From Tepidimicrobium sp. (lineage in GTDB: Bacteria; Bacillota; Clostridia; Tissierellales; Tepidimicrobiaceae): DNA of 29,485 bases. The DNA is taken from contig DUNJ01000081.1 in assembly GCA_012839395.1 (NCBI GenBank), positions 1 through 29,485 on the forward strand, in the 5' to 3' direction. A program made the translations under genes and the position numbers. How positions within the stretch are numbered: position 1 is the first letter of the stretch; the number at the start of each line of letters is the position of its first letter. The notes under the pieces were generated by a model. That model did not search any database, was not told the DNA's origin, and worked only from the letters and a program-made list of their open reading frames with translations. This document shows positions 14,791-23,481 of this stretch, one piece after another.

Positions 14791-17214
14791 CTTGTCAAAT
14801 ACTAACTTATCATTCCTAAAATCTATCAGTATATTGTCTTCCTTAGATACAGTGCCCTTTAGGATTTCCTCAGCCAGTTGATCCTCTATCATTCTGGTTA
14901 TGGTTCTTTCAAGGGGTCTGGCTCCATAGACTGGGTCAAATCCCTTATCGCTTATATAATCTATGGTGTTATCTGTAACCTTTATGTTTATATCCAGCTT
15001 TTTCATTCTCCTCTGTAGATCTCCTACCATTATCTCTGCAATCTTCCTTACGTCTTCCTCCTGCAAATAGTGGAATACTATTACTTCATCTATTCTATTT
15101 AAGAATTCCGGCCTAAAGTTCCGCTTCAGCTCTTCCATAATTATATCCTTCATCCTCTCATATTCTTCCTTCTCCTCTTCTTCTGCAGCAGAAAAACCTA
15201 GTACATTTTGCTTCCCAATAGAAGTAGCTCCCACATTTGAGGTCATTATTATCACAGTATTTTTAAAATCCACTGTACGGCCCTTAGAATCCGTCAACCT
15301 ACCATCGTCTAAAATCTGCAACAAGATATTAAATACATCTGGATGAGCTTTTTCTATCTCATCAAATAATAGCACAGAATAAGGCTTCCTTCTAACAGCT
15401 TCAGTTAACTGCCCACCTTCATCATATCCAACATATCCAGGCGGCGAACCAACAAGTCTAGACACTGAGTGTTTTTCCATATACTCGCTCATATCTATCC
15501 TCACCATGGATTCCTCATCTCCAAATAGGGTTTCTGCCAAAGCCTTGGCCAAATGGGTCTTGCCTACACCTGTAGGTCCAACAAATATAAATGTGCCAAC
15601 CGGCTTGCCAGGATCCTTCAGTCCAACTCTAGCTCTTCTAACCGCATTGGATACCGCTTCTACAGCTTGTTCCTGCCCTATTACCCTCCTATGCAAAATT
15701 TTTTCCAAATCCAATAATCTTTCGCTCTCCTCGCTAGTTAACCTGCTTACTGGAACACCAGTCCAGTTTGAAACTATGTGAGCTATTTCATCGTACCCCA
15801 CCGTCATATTAGATGTTTGCTTTTCCTTTTCCCATTTTGTCTTCTCTTCCTTCAGCTTTTCCCTGATGTGCTTCTCCTCATCCCTTATACTGGCCGCCTT
15901 TTCATAGTTCTGCGTATTAATTGCCTCCTCTTTTTCTTGAGACAATTCTTCTAATCTTTCTTCCAAATCCTTCAATCCATCAGGTGCTACGTAGGATTTT
16001 ATCCTTATCATGGAACCAGCTTCATCTATTAAATCTATTGCTTTATCTGGAAGAAATCTATCCGTAATATATCTATCAGATAATTCTGCAGCCGCCCTAA
16101 TGGCTTCATCAGATATCTTCACCCTATGATGAGCTTCATATCTATCCCTCAATCCCTGCAATATCTTTATAGTATCCTCAACAGTAGGCTCCTCTACCAT
16201 TATAGGTTGAAACCTTCTTTCCAATGCAGCATCCTTTTCAATATATTTTCTGTACTCATCTATGGTCGTTGCTCCTATCACCTGCAGTTCCCCTCTAGCT
16301 AATACAGGTTTCAATATATTAGAGGCATCTATGGCACCTTCAGCTGCACCAGCTCCAATTATTGTATGGAGCTCATCTATAAACAGGAGAACATTGCCAT
16401 CCTCTTTTAACTCATTCATCGTTGCTTTAAGCCTTTCTTCAAATTCGCCCCTATACTTAGCACCAGCAAGCATGCTAGGCAGATCCAAGGTTACTACCCT
16501 TTTGCCCTTTATTATTTCAGGTACCTGCCCTTCCACGATCTTCTGGGCCAATCCCTCTGCAATAGCGGTCTTTCCTACTCCAGGTTCCCCTATAAAGACT
16601 GGATTGTTTTTAGTTCGTCTACTCAATACCTGTACTACTCTCTCTATTTCCTTGGCCCTTCCAATTACCGGATCTATCTTCCCATCCGTAGCTAATTGGG
16701 TTAAATCGGTACTGTACTTATCTAAATTAGGGGTTTTTCTGCCACCTCCAGTAGGAGTTGATGTAGCCTTAGGCTGACCATCCGGCAATCTGCCTAAAAT
16801 ATTCTCCCTGAGCTTTTCCGGATCCGCCCCTAATTTTTTCAATATGGCAACAGCCACACCCTCGCCTTCCCCAACAAGCCCTAATAACAAATGTTCTGTG
16901 CCAACATAGCTATGGCCTAATTTTCTTGCTTCCAAAAATCCCAATTCGAAAATCCTTTTTGTTCTAGGTGTAAAGCCTACTATATCTGCATCATAATTGC
17001 CCTCACCTATAACCTCTACAACTTCTTTCCTTGCTCTGTCTAAATCTATCCCCATTTCCTTTAACGATATAGCAGCAACACCTTCAGCCTCAGCTAATAA
17101 TCCCAGCAGAAGATGTTCCGTACCTACATAATTATGACGCAACCTCTTTGCCTCTTCTTGGGCCAATAATATAGCTTTTTGCGCTCTCTCAGTAAATCTA
17201 CCAAACATCGCCAT
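14776..17214 (-). CDS. clpC: ATP-dependent Clp protease ATPase subunit ClpC
   Basis: This 812-residue Hsp100 unfoldase feeds substrates, including McsB-phosphorylated proteins, to ClpP. It has two N-terminal Clp repeats (VGTEHLLLGLL near 30 and VGTEHLLLGLV near 105), AAA1 with Walker A GEPGVGKT at 209-216 and Walker B LLFIDELHT, and a middle region with a UVR-like coiled coil (NYEKAASIRDEEK). AAA2 carries GPTGVGKTH and VLLFDEIEKAH. The UVR/M-domain identifies ClpC rather than ClpA, ClpB or ClpE. AGGAGG is 7 bases before ATG 17214. It is the fourth gene of the CtsR operon and should be derepressed by heat or protein damage. Confidence 0.97.
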   Translation of the reverse strand: MAMFGRFTERAQKAILLAQEEAKRLRHNYVGTEHLLLGLLAEAEGVAAISLKEMGIDLDRARKEVVEVIGEGNYDADIVGFTPRTKRIFELGFLEARKLGHSYVGTEHLLLGLVGEGEGVAVAILKKLGADPEKLRENILGRLPDGQPKATSTPTGGGRKTPNLDKYSTDLTQLATDGKIDPVIGRAKEIERVVQVLSRRTKNNPVFIGEPGVGKTAIAEGLAQKIVEGQVPEIIKGKRVVTLDLPSMLAGAKYRGEFEERLKATMNELKEDGNVLLFIDELHTIIGAGAAEGAIDASNILKPVLARGELQVIGATTIDEYRKYIEKDAALERRFQPIMVEEPTVEDTIKILQGLRDRYEAHHRVKISDEAIRAAAELSDRYITDRFLPDKAIDLIDEAGSMIRIKSYVAPDGLKDLEERLEELSQEKEEAINTQNYEKAASIRDEEKHIREKLKEEKTKWEKEKQTSNMTVGYDEIAHIVSNWTGVPVSRLTSEESERLLDLEKILHRRVIGQEQAVEAVSNAVRRARVGLKDPGKPVGTFIFVGPTGVGKTHLAKALAETLFGDEESMVRIDMSEYMEKHSVSRLVGSPPGYVGYDEGGQLTEAVRRKPYSVLLFDEIEKAHPDVFNILLQILDDGRLTDSKGRTVDFKNTVIIMTSNVGATSIGKQNVLGFSAAEEEEKEEYERMKDIIMEELKRNFRPEFLNRIDEVIVFHYLQEEDVRKIAEIMVGDLQRRMKKLDINIKVTDNTIDYISDKGFDPVYGARPLERTITRMIEDQLAEEILKGTVSKEDNILIDFRNDKLVFDKEPIA

Positions 17215-17229
17215 GCTATCTCCTCCTAT

Positions 17230-18246
17230 CTATATCCTTTTTCTCAATAGCTCTGCTCTTTTAACATCTCTTTCTTCCTTGGCCAGATCTTGTCCAGCGC
17301 TTTTCTGGATAGTGGCCGGTTGTATTTCAATTATCAATTTGGTTATATCATCATATTCTATACCATCAATTATACCCATCTCCCTACCAAGCCTTACATT
17401 AGATAAATGGACCATAGCTTCTTTAGAATTTATTATTCTAGAATACTTTAAAAGGCCTAACGATCTAAAGACTCTATCCTTTATTTCATCCTTCCTATCC
17501 TCCAATAGGGTACGTCTTGCTGCCCTCTCCTTGTTGATGATCTGATGCAATATGTTGTTCAATTTCTCTATTATGATCTCCTCTCTATCCCCTAAGGTAG
17601 TTTGATTGGATACCTGATATAAATTACCTACCGCCTTGGATCCCTCACCATATATACCCCTTACGGCTAACCCAATCTTATTCAACCCTTGGATTAGGCT
17701 ATTAATATACCCGGTCATGACGATGGAAGGTATATGGACCATAACCGATGCCCTAAGTCCAGTTCCTGCGTTGGTAGGACAGCAGGTTAAATAACCAAAA
17801 TTCTCATGAAAAGCAAAATCTAAATTTTCTTCTAAAAAATCATCTACTTTATTACAAAGTTCCCATCCCCTTTCAAAATTTAATCCAGGCAATAAAGATT
17901 GTATCCTTAGATGATCTTCCTCATTGATCATTATCGTTATATTTTCATCATTTCTCAACAAAAAGCTGCTATAATCTGGTTTTTGTATCAGGCCAGGACT
18001 TATTATATGTCCTTCAATAAACGCCATCTTATCTAGGGAACTTAAGTTGTTCATCTTTATAAATCTATAGTCTCCATTTCCAGAAAAATCTTTCATAGCA
18101 TTCAATACTTTTTCTGTAAGTTTTCCCGATTCCTCAATACTCATCCTAGGTGGAAACCTATATCCTTTTAGGTTTCTGGCTATCCTTATTCTAGTACTAA
18201 CCACAACATCCTTTTCAACCCCTGTATTATCAAGCCATTTTACCAC
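17230..18246 (-). CDS. mcsB: Protein arginine kinase McsB
   Basis: McsB phosphorylates arginine residues to mark proteins for ClpCP degradation, and it inactivates CtsR. The 338-residue protein is related to phosphagen kinases. STRIRIARNL near residue 20 binds ATP phosphate, INEEDHLRIQ carries the catalytic Glu, and CPTNAGTGLRAS and GIYGEGSKAVGNLYQVSNQ complete the nucleotide site. It is about 25 residues shorter than the B. subtilis protein because it ends soon after RAELLRKRI; the catalytic core is whole. The start is GTG with GAGGTGA 5-6 bases upstream. It sits 10 bases after mcsA and 15 bases before clpC. Confidence 0.96.
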   Translation of the reverse strand: MVKWLDNTGVEKDVVVSTRIRIARNLKGYRFPPRMSIEESGKLTEKVLNAMKDFSGNGDYRFIKMNNLSSLDKMAFIEGHIISPGLIQKPDYSSFLLRNDENITIMINEEDHLRIQSLLPGLNFERGWELCNKVDDFLEENLDFAFHENFGYLTCCPTNAGTGLRASVMVHIPSIVMTGYINSLIQGLNKIGLAVRGIYGEGSKAVGNLYQVSNQTTLGDREEIIIEKLNNILHQIINKERAARRTLLEDRKDEIKDRVFRSLGLLKYSRIINSKEAMVHLSNVRLGREMGIIDGIEYDDITKLIIEIQPATIQKSAGQDLAKEERDVKRAELLRKRI

Positions 18247-18256
18247 CTATATCACC

Positions 18257-18757
18257 TCACCCTCTATCCAGTTGATCCTCCAATTCCTTGATCTTATCTC
18301 TCAATACCGCAGCTTCCTCAAAAGCTTCCCTGGCTACCAAAAGATCCAGCTCTTCCCTAAGTCTATCTATTTCCCGTCTCCTTATTATATCCTGATTTGC
18401 CCTTTTCGGTACTTTTCCTACATGCGTATTATGACCGTGTATTCCTTTTAATAGCGGAATTAGTTTGCCCTTAAAGGAATTATAACAATTGGCACATCCA
18501 AACCTTCCCGTCTTTTTAAACTCCCTATATCCCAATCCACAAAAACTACATTTAATATCGCTATCCTGCCTTTCCATAGCTTCCGTTTGTACACTATCTA
18601 TCAATCCCGTTAATAACTTATGAAAGGAAAAGGATGTATCAAAATCATCAATTCCCTTAGCACATTCATCGCATAGATGAAGTTCATCCACCTCTCCATT
18701 TATTATCTTAGTATAGTGGACAGTGGCATTTTTTTGATTACAATTCTGACATAGCAT
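18257..18757 (-). CDS. mcsA: McsA, zinc-finger activator of McsB
   Basis: McsA binds zinc and activates the McsB arginine kinase, with a role in CtsR control and metal/oxidative stress. The 166-residue protein has two four-Cys zinc modules: CQNC...CDEC near the N-terminus and CSFC...CANC in the middle. A UVR motif closes the C-terminus (FEEAAVLRDKIKELEDQL). AGGAGG lies 7 bases before the ATG. It lies 15 bases after ctsR. It is somewhat shorter than the B. subtilis protein, but no domain is missing. Confidence 0.95.
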   Translation of the reverse strand: MLCQNCNQKNATVHYTKIINGEVDELHLCDECAKGIDDFDTSFSFHKLLTGLIDSVQTEAMERQDSDIKCSFCGLGYREFKKTGRFGCANCYNSFKGKLIPLLKGIHGHNTHVGKVPKRANQDIIRRREIDRLREELDLLVAREAFEEAAVLRDKIKELEDQLDRG

Positions 18758-18772
18758 AATAATCCCTCCTAA

Positions 18773-19231
18773 CTATCTCATAAGAACTAGGAGCATGTTT
18801 TTAAGTATATCCGCTCTAACCCGATTTTTCTCCTTAGGCACTCCCTTTAAAGCAATATCTTCTATGGAGGCTGTCATCAGTCTGCCTTCCCTCTCAGAAA
18901 TCATTCCCTCCTCAATTAAGCTTTCAACTATATGATATGCCTTGCTCTTGGTTATGGAATCACCAATAGTATTTACTATCAATTCCTCCATATCCTCATC
19001 TTCCTCTATTCCTACCTTCACAATCTTTATATACCCACCTCCGCCCCTTCTACTCTCTATATAGTATCCCTTATAGGGAGTAAATCTAGTAGAAAGGACA
19101 TAGTTAATCTGGGAAGGTGCGCATCCAAATTGCTCAGCCAAATTATTCCTTCCTATTTCTATTATTCCACTTTCCGTCTCTTCTAGCATCTGTTTTATAA
19201 AGTTTTCGATGATATTGCTCAATCCAGACAA
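18773..19231 (-). CDS. ctsR: CtsR, repressor of class III stress genes
   Basis: CtsR is a winged-helix repressor of clp genes. It acts as a heat sensor through its glycine-rich wing, RRGGGGYIKIVK (about residues 61-72). The HTH is seen in EQFGCAPSQINYVLSTRF, and the C-terminal domain follows. I chose TTG at 19231, giving MSGLSNIIENFIKQML, because AGGAG is 8 bases upstream and this aligns with the known CtsR start. A GTG three codons earlier abuts the AGGAG and cannot use it. At 152 residues it is a normal length. It heads its own operon, and a CtsR operator lies just upstream, implying autoregulation. Confidence 0.95.
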   Translation of the reverse strand: MSGLSNIIENFIKQMLEETESGIIEIGRNNLAEQFGCAPSQINYVLSTRFTPYKGYYIESRRGGGGYIKIVKVGIEEDEDMEELIVNTIGDSITKSKAYHIVESLIEEGMISEREGRLMTASIEDIALKGVPKEKNRVRADILKNMLLVLMR

Positions 19232-19249
19232 ATTTTCCACTCCTTTGAC

Positions 19250-19266
19250 TTTGACTTTCTTTGTCC
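19250..19266 (-). promoter_or_regulatory. CtsR operator
   Basis: On the minus strand GGACAAA-GAA-AGTCAAA matches the heptad direct-repeat consensus GGTCAAA-NAN-GGTCAAA with one mismatch in each half. It sits between the -10 box and the ctsR ribosome binding site, where bound CtsR would block transcription. Confidence 0.85.
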
Positions 19267-19276
19267 TTTGTATAAT

Positions 19277-19304
19277 ATTATATACATTTATACAATTTTT
19301 GCAA
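19277..19304 (-). promoter_or_regulatory. Promoter of the ctsR operon
   Basis: TTGCAA (plus 19299-19304) and TATAAT (plus 19277-19282) are separated by 16 bases. The CtsR operator begins about 10 bases downstream of the -10 box. Confidence 0.75.
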
Positions 19305-19379
19305 CCCCTTTAAAGCTCAATCGAATAAGCCAACATTTTGTTGTTTGTGAAAGTAAATTCAACTTTATGGAAAATTAGG

Positions 19380-19408
19380 TTGACTTTGTATTTTATTGTT
19401 GTTAATAT
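19380..19408 (+). promoter_or_regulatory. Promoter of the hyd maturation operon
   Basis: TTGACT (19380-19385) and TAATAT (19403-19408) have 17-base spacing. It is followed by a leader of about 150 bases that ends in a hairpin and a T run. Confidence 0.7.
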
Positions 19409-19565
19409 AGTATCAAACAATAAAGCATATCCAATTATTTTGAGGTAAGCCTTAATCTAATTGAACCTATAATCCAACTAATACCTGACGGATTTAGAGC
19501 AATCTATTCTGGAAGGGACTTAGGATTAAAAGTGTACCTAACTTCCTTCAGAGGAAGTCTTTTTT
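19409..19565 (+). promoter_or_regulatory. Candidate attenuator/riboswitch leader of the hyd operon
   Basis: The leader can form three competing structures. A closed domain is joined by TAATCC (19470-19475) with GGATTA (19523-19528) and contains a small hairpin TAGA-GCAA-TCTA (19495-19506) with a GNRA tetraloop. An antiterminator pairs GGAAG and TTAGG (19511-19515, 19520-19524) with CCTAACTTCC (19537-19546). A terminator has stem ACTTCCT/AGGAAGT (19541-19547 with 19552-19558) followed by six T. The antiterminator conflicts with both the terminator and the closing stem, as in riboswitches. I do not recognise the class; the ligand is unknown, and a protein- or tRNA-dependent attenuator is possible. 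No T-box sequence is present. Confidence 0.55.
19541..19565 (+). terminator. Intrinsic terminator before the hyd operon
   Basis: A 7-bp stem (ACTTCCT/AGGAAGT) with loop TCAG is followed by CTTTTTT. It ends 17 bases before the first start codon, so it must be bypassed for the operon to be expressed. Confidence 0.75.
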
Positions 19566-19582
19566 ATTTAGGGGGGAGTTGT

Positions 19583-19843
19583 TTGAAAAAAAGAATAGCT
19601 GTTATAAGTGCAATATTGGAAGAACCTAAAAAAACACAATCTTCCTTTAACAAATTGGTATCGGATTATAAGGATATTATACAAGGAAGAATGGGGATCC
19701 CTTTTCATAAAGATGATATATCCATAATATCTATTGTGGTTATTGGAACACTAGATGAAATAAACAGTCTTACAGGAAAGTTGGGTAATCTAAACAATTG
19801 TGTAGTAAAAACTTCCATATCTAAAAAGGAAATAGATAGATGA
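19583..19843 (+). CDS. TM1266-family iron-only hydrogenase system regulator (putative)
   Basis: This 86-residue protein matches the TM1266 family, small ACT/NikR-like ferredoxin-fold proteins encoded with [FeFe]-hydrogenase maturation genes and proposed to regulate them. The pattern RIAVISAILEE...LVSDYKDIIQGRMGIP...ISIISIVVIGTLDEINSLTGKLGNL is typical. There is no DNA-binding domain, so any regulation would be through a small-molecule or protein contact. I chose TTG 19583 because GGGGGGAG lies 4 bases upstream and the protein then starts MKKRIAV. A GTG at 19532 would place the terminator inside the gene. Its stop overlaps the hydE start (ATGA), so the two are translationally coupled. Confidence 0.85.
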   Translation: MKKRIAVISAILEEPKKTQSSFNKLVSDYKDIIQGRMGIPFHKDDISIISIVVIGTLDEINSLTGKLGNLNNCVVKTSISKKEIDR

Positions 19844-20874
19844 AGGGTATTTTGAAGCAGCTATATTATAACAACTTCCTACCAAGAGAAGAGATAATCG
19901 CTCTATTGGATAATATTACTGAGCATATGTATCCTATGCTATTTGAAATGGCTCAATCCACTGTGAAAAGGGTATATGGAAATAGGATTTTTATAAGAGG
20001 TCTTATGGAGTTTTCCAACCATTGTAAAAACAATTGTTTGTATTGTGGTATAAGGAGGAATAACAAAGAAGTAGTTAGATACAGGCTCTCCAAGACCCAG
20101 ATACTCGATTCTCTCAAAAAAGCATATAATCTAGGATATAAGACCTTCGTTCTTCAAAGTGGTGAAGACCTATACTATACGGATAGATTACTTGTCGAAA
20201 TTATAAAGGAGATAAAAAGCAAGTTTCCCAATACTGCTTTAACCTTATCTATTGGTGAAAGGGACTTTGATGAATATGAACAATTCTTTAATGCCGGTGT
20301 CGATAGATTCCTGTTACGCCATGAAACAGCCACACCCAGCCTATATAACATGCTCCATCCCAATATGAATTTTGAAAATAGAAAAAACTGTCTTTATAAC
20401 TTGAAAAAGATCAGGTATCAAACGGGAGCAGGATTTATAGTTGGTTTGCCCAACGAAAACAATGAAGTCTTAGCTGATAACCTCCTGTTTTTAAAGGAAT
20501 TAAATCCTGAGATGATAGGGATTGGTCCCCTAGTTCCTCATCCTCAGACCCCCCTTTCTCACATGAAAGCCGGTTCCATCAAAAAGACATTATTACTTCT
20601 AGCATTGACCAGATTATTTATACCAAGAGCCCTAATTCCTATAACCTCCGCATTGAATACCTTAGATGAACGGGGAATTGAAAAAGGAATTAAGGCCGGA
20701 TGCAATGTATTGATGTTGAATCTTTCCCCTAAATCCGTAAAAACAAAATATGAAATCTATAAGGGCAAGGAAGCTAGAGATATGTATGAAATAGCCGCTA
20801 TTAAAAAAAAGATTAACGCTATTGGATATGTGGTCGATATGAGTCGTGGTGACCATATAGACTGGTTAAAGTAA
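19840..20874 (+). CDS. hydE: [FeFe]-hydrogenase H-cluster maturase HydE, radical SAM
   Basis: HydE is a radical SAM enzyme that processes the HydG-made Fe(CO)2(CN)-cysteine synthon on the way to the diiron subcluster. The 344-residue protein has C62-KNN-C66-LY-C69, the CxxxCxxC 4Fe-4S site. YGNRIFIRGLMEFSNHC precedes it, as in known HydE. LSIGERDFDEYEQFFNAGVDRFLLRHE and GFIVGLPNEN belong to the TIM barrel. The optional C-terminal second-cluster Cys residues seen in Thermotoga maritima HydE are missing, which is common. It could be confused with PylB or BioB, but the hydG and hydF neighbours settle it. hydG follows after 14 bases. Confidence 0.95.
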   Translation: MKGILKQLYYNNFLPREEIIALLDNITEHMYPMLFEMAQSTVKRVYGNRIFIRGLMEFSNHCKNNCLYCGIRRNNKEVVRYRLSKTQILDSLKKAYNLGYKTFVLQSGEDLYYTDRLLVEIIKEIKSKFPNTALTLSIGERDFDEYEQFFNAGVDRFLLRHETATPSLYNMLHPNMNFENRKNCLYNLKKIRYQTGAGFIVGLPNENNEVLADNLLFLKELNPEMIGIGPLVPHPQTPLSHMKAGSIKKTLLLLALTRLFIPRALIPITSALNTLDERGIEKGIKAGCNVLMLNLSPKSVKTKYEIYKGKEARDMYEIAAIKKKINAIGYVVDMSRGDHIDWLK

Positions 20875-20888
20875 AGGAGGAATTTAAA

Positions 20889-22304
20889 ATGTATAATTTC
20901 AGGAAATACGATAAGGACTTTATAGATGATCAAAAGATTTTTGACCTTTTAGAGGCGGCTAAGAATCCGGATCCGGTAGAAATAAGAAGTATAATCGATA
21001 AATCCCTTGATAAGATAAGGCTCGAACCCCATGAAACGGCAAAGCTACTTCAAGTGGAGGATCCTGCACTTTTAGAAGAGATATTTGAGGCTGCAAGACA
21101 ACTAAAGCAAAATATATATGGAAATAGAATTGTATTTTTTGCACCCTTGTATATTGGAAACAAGTGTATAAATAACTGCCTATATTGTGGTTTTAGAAGG
21201 GATAATCAAGCTATAGTTCGCAAAACCTTAACAACTGACGAGTTAAAAGAGCAAGTGAAGATTCTAATTGGTAAGGGCCATAAGCGATTAATTCTTGTTT
21301 ATGGAGAACATACCATTTATGATGCCGATTTCATCTCTAAAACTATAAATACGGTATATGAGACCAAGGAAAATAACGGAGAGATAAGAAGGGTAAATAT
21401 AAACGCTGCCCCTATGGATATAGAAGGCTATAAAAAGCTAAAAGAAGCAGGTATCGGTACATTTCAAATATTCCAGGAAACCTATCACCATGATACCTAT
21501 AGAGCAATTCATCCACAAAACACTATCAAGGGAAACTATTCCTGGAGATTATATGGATTGGACAGAGCCATGGAAGCTGGAATCGATGATGTAGGAATAG
21601 GGGTATTGTTTGGACTATATGATTGGAAGTTTGAAGTAATGGGATTGCTATTGCACACAATCCATCTGGAGCAAACCTTTGGAGTAGGCCCCCATACCAT
21701 ATCCTTCCCAAGATTAGAACCTGCTATAAATACCAAATTCTACAATGAGACAAAATATAAGGTTTCCGATGAAAACTTTAAGAAAATAATATCCATCCTT
21801 CGACTTTCAGTCCCTTACACTGGAATGATCTTGACTGCCAGGGAAAGCCCAAAAATTAGAAAAGAAATGATTCCCCATGGAATATCTCAAATTGATGCCG
21901 GTTCAAGAATTGGAATCGGTGGATATGAACAAGACGATTATATCCCCGAAAAAGAACAATTTCAATTGGGAGATACCCGTTCTCTAGATGAAATAATAGA
22001 GGAGATGTGCAGGCTAGGCTATCTAACATCGTTTTGCACCGCCTGCTATAGATCTGGAAGAACTGGAGAAGATTTTATGGATATAGCTAGGCCAGGGGAT
22101 ATCCAAGACTTCTGCACCCCTAACGGGATATTAACCTTTAAAGAATATCTATTAGATTATGCTTCGGACAATACCAAAAAGGCAGGAAATCAATTGATAG
22201 AAGAGGAGCTCAAAAAGATAGGGCTAAAAAACCTTAAGAAGAGAAAATTGATTGAGGAAAAACTTAAATTGATAGAAGCCGGAGAAAGGGATGTCTATGT
22301 ATAA
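20889..22304 (+). CDS. hydG: [FeFe]-hydrogenase H-cluster maturase HydG, tyrosine lyase
   Basis: HydG cleaves tyrosine to p-cresol and builds an iron complex carrying CO and cyanide for the H-cluster. The 471-residue protein has the radical SAM site C93-INN-C97-LY-C100. The C-terminal extension that distinguishes HydG from ThiH is present, with C383-TA-C386 and C409 spaced CxxC-x22-C to hold the auxiliary cluster with its dangler iron. AAAGGAGG is 7 bases before the ATG. The last 14 bases overlap hydF, implying coupled translation. Both cluster sites are complete, so it should be functional. Confidence 0.97.
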   Translation: MYNFRKYDKDFIDDQKIFDLLEAAKNPDPVEIRSIIDKSLDKIRLEPHETAKLLQVEDPALLEEIFEAARQLKQNIYGNRIVFFAPLYIGNKCINNCLYCGFRRDNQAIVRKTLTTDELKEQVKILIGKGHKRLILVYGEHTIYDADFISKTINTVYETKENNGEIRRVNINAAPMDIEGYKKLKEAGIGTFQIFQETYHHDTYRAIHPQNTIKGNYSWRLYGLDRAMEAGIDDVGIGVLFGLYDWKFEVMGLLLHTIHLEQTFGVGPHTISFPRLEPAINTKFYNETKYKVSDENFKKIISILRLSVPYTGMILTARESPKIRKEMIPHGISQIDAGSRIGIGGYEQDDYIPEKEQFQLGDTRSLDEIIEEMCRLGYLTSFCTACYRSGRTGEDFMDIARPGDIQDFCTPNGILTFKEYLLDYASDNTKKAGNQLIEEELKKIGLKNLKKRKLIEEKLKLIEAGERDVYV

Positions 22305-23481
22305 ACCTGTAATATCTATATATGGAAAGATGAATTCTGGAAAATCGTCACTTTTAAATGCCATTACTCGGCAACAAGTCTCTATCGTAAGTCCTATAAA
22401 GGGAACTACCACCGATCCGGTAAAAAAGTCAATGGAGTTGACTCCGGCTGGACCGGTCATCTTCATAGATACGGCAGGAATTGATGATGAAGGTAAATTA
22501 GGAGATCTTAGGATGAAAAAGAGCTTGGATATCACAAGGAGAACCAATATAGCAATATATGTTATGGATATAACGGATGTGGATAGGAATTCCCTAAAGG
22601 GTATGGAGCTATTATTTAAAAAATATAATATACAATATATACTAGTTATAAATAAAATAGATATGGCGAGTAAAGATTATATCAATAGATTAAAGCTAGA
22701 GTATCCTAATGCTATATTCACCTCATCTATCAAAATGATAAATATAGACGAATTAAGAAAAGAATTGGTAAAAAAGATACAGGATGTAGAAGCTGATCCC
22801 CCTATCCTAGGAGATTTGCTGCCATATGACGGGAAGGTATTACTTGTAGTTCCAATAGATAAACAGGCTCCAAAAGGAAGGCTTATCCTTCCCCAGGTTC
22901 AGGTTATACGAGATTGTATCGATAACGGGGTAAAATGCTATGTCCTTAGGGATACGGAACTGAAATCTGGATTGAAAGATCTAAAGGATATAGATTTGGT
23001 AATAACCGATTCGCAAATCTTTAAACAGGTAGATGAAATGGTTCCAAGGGACATTAAATTGACTTCTTTTTCTATATTATTTGCTAGGTATAAAGGAAAC
23101 CTAAAAAAACTAGTAGAAGGGGTTAGGGCCGTGGAAGATCTAAAGTCCAGGGATAGTATACTAATAGCTGAAAACTGCACCCACAATACCACCCACGAAG
23201 ATATAGGTCGAGTTAAGATCCCCACCCTGCTCCAGAGGAAAACGGGAAAAGAATTGAATTTCCACTTCAAGACCGGATACAACTTTAGTAAAAATCTCGA
23301 AAAGTATAGATTGATTATCCACTGTGGTGGATGCATGATAAATAGAAAGGAAATGCAGAGCAGGATCATGCTATGTAATGAAAAACGGACTCCTATTACC
23401 AACTACGGAGTAATTCTTGCCTATTTAAATGGTATATTGGACAGGACATTGGAGGTATTTCAAACGCCTTCGCCCATGTAA
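22291..23481 (+). CDS. hydF: [FeFe]-hydrogenase maturation GTPase and scaffold HydF
   Basis: HydF is the GTPase scaffold on which the diiron subcluster is completed and from which it passes to apo-HydA. The 396-residue protein has an N-terminal G domain: P-loop GKMNSGKSS (12-20), G2 GTTTDPV, G3 DTAGIDD and G4 NKID. The dimerisation region follows. The C-terminal cluster-binding domain has C296-T-H298 and HCGGC with C345 and C348, matching the CxH...HCxxC ligand set. GGAGAAAGG precedes the ATG. It is the last gene of the operon, followed by a strong bidirectional terminator about 210 bases on. No hydA lies in the window. Confidence 0.96.
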   Translation: MSMYKPVISIYGKMNSGKSSLLNAITRQQVSIVSPIKGTTTDPVKKSMELTPAGPVIFIDTAGIDDEGKLGDLRMKKSLDITRRTNIAIYVMDITDVDRNSLKGMELLFKKYNIQYILVINKIDMASKDYINRLKLEYPNAIFTSSIKMINIDELRKELVKKIQDVEADPPILGDLLPYDGKVLLVVPIDKQAPKGRLILPQVQVIRDCIDNGVKCYVLRDTELKSGLKDLKDIDLVITDSQIFKQVDEMVPRDIKLTSFSILFARYKGNLKKLVEGVRAVEDLKSRDSILIAENCTHNTTHEDIGRVKIPTLLQRKTGKELNFHFKTGYNFSKNLEKYRLIIHCGGCMINRKEMQSRIMLCNEKRTPITNYGVILAYLNGILDRTLEVFQTPSPM

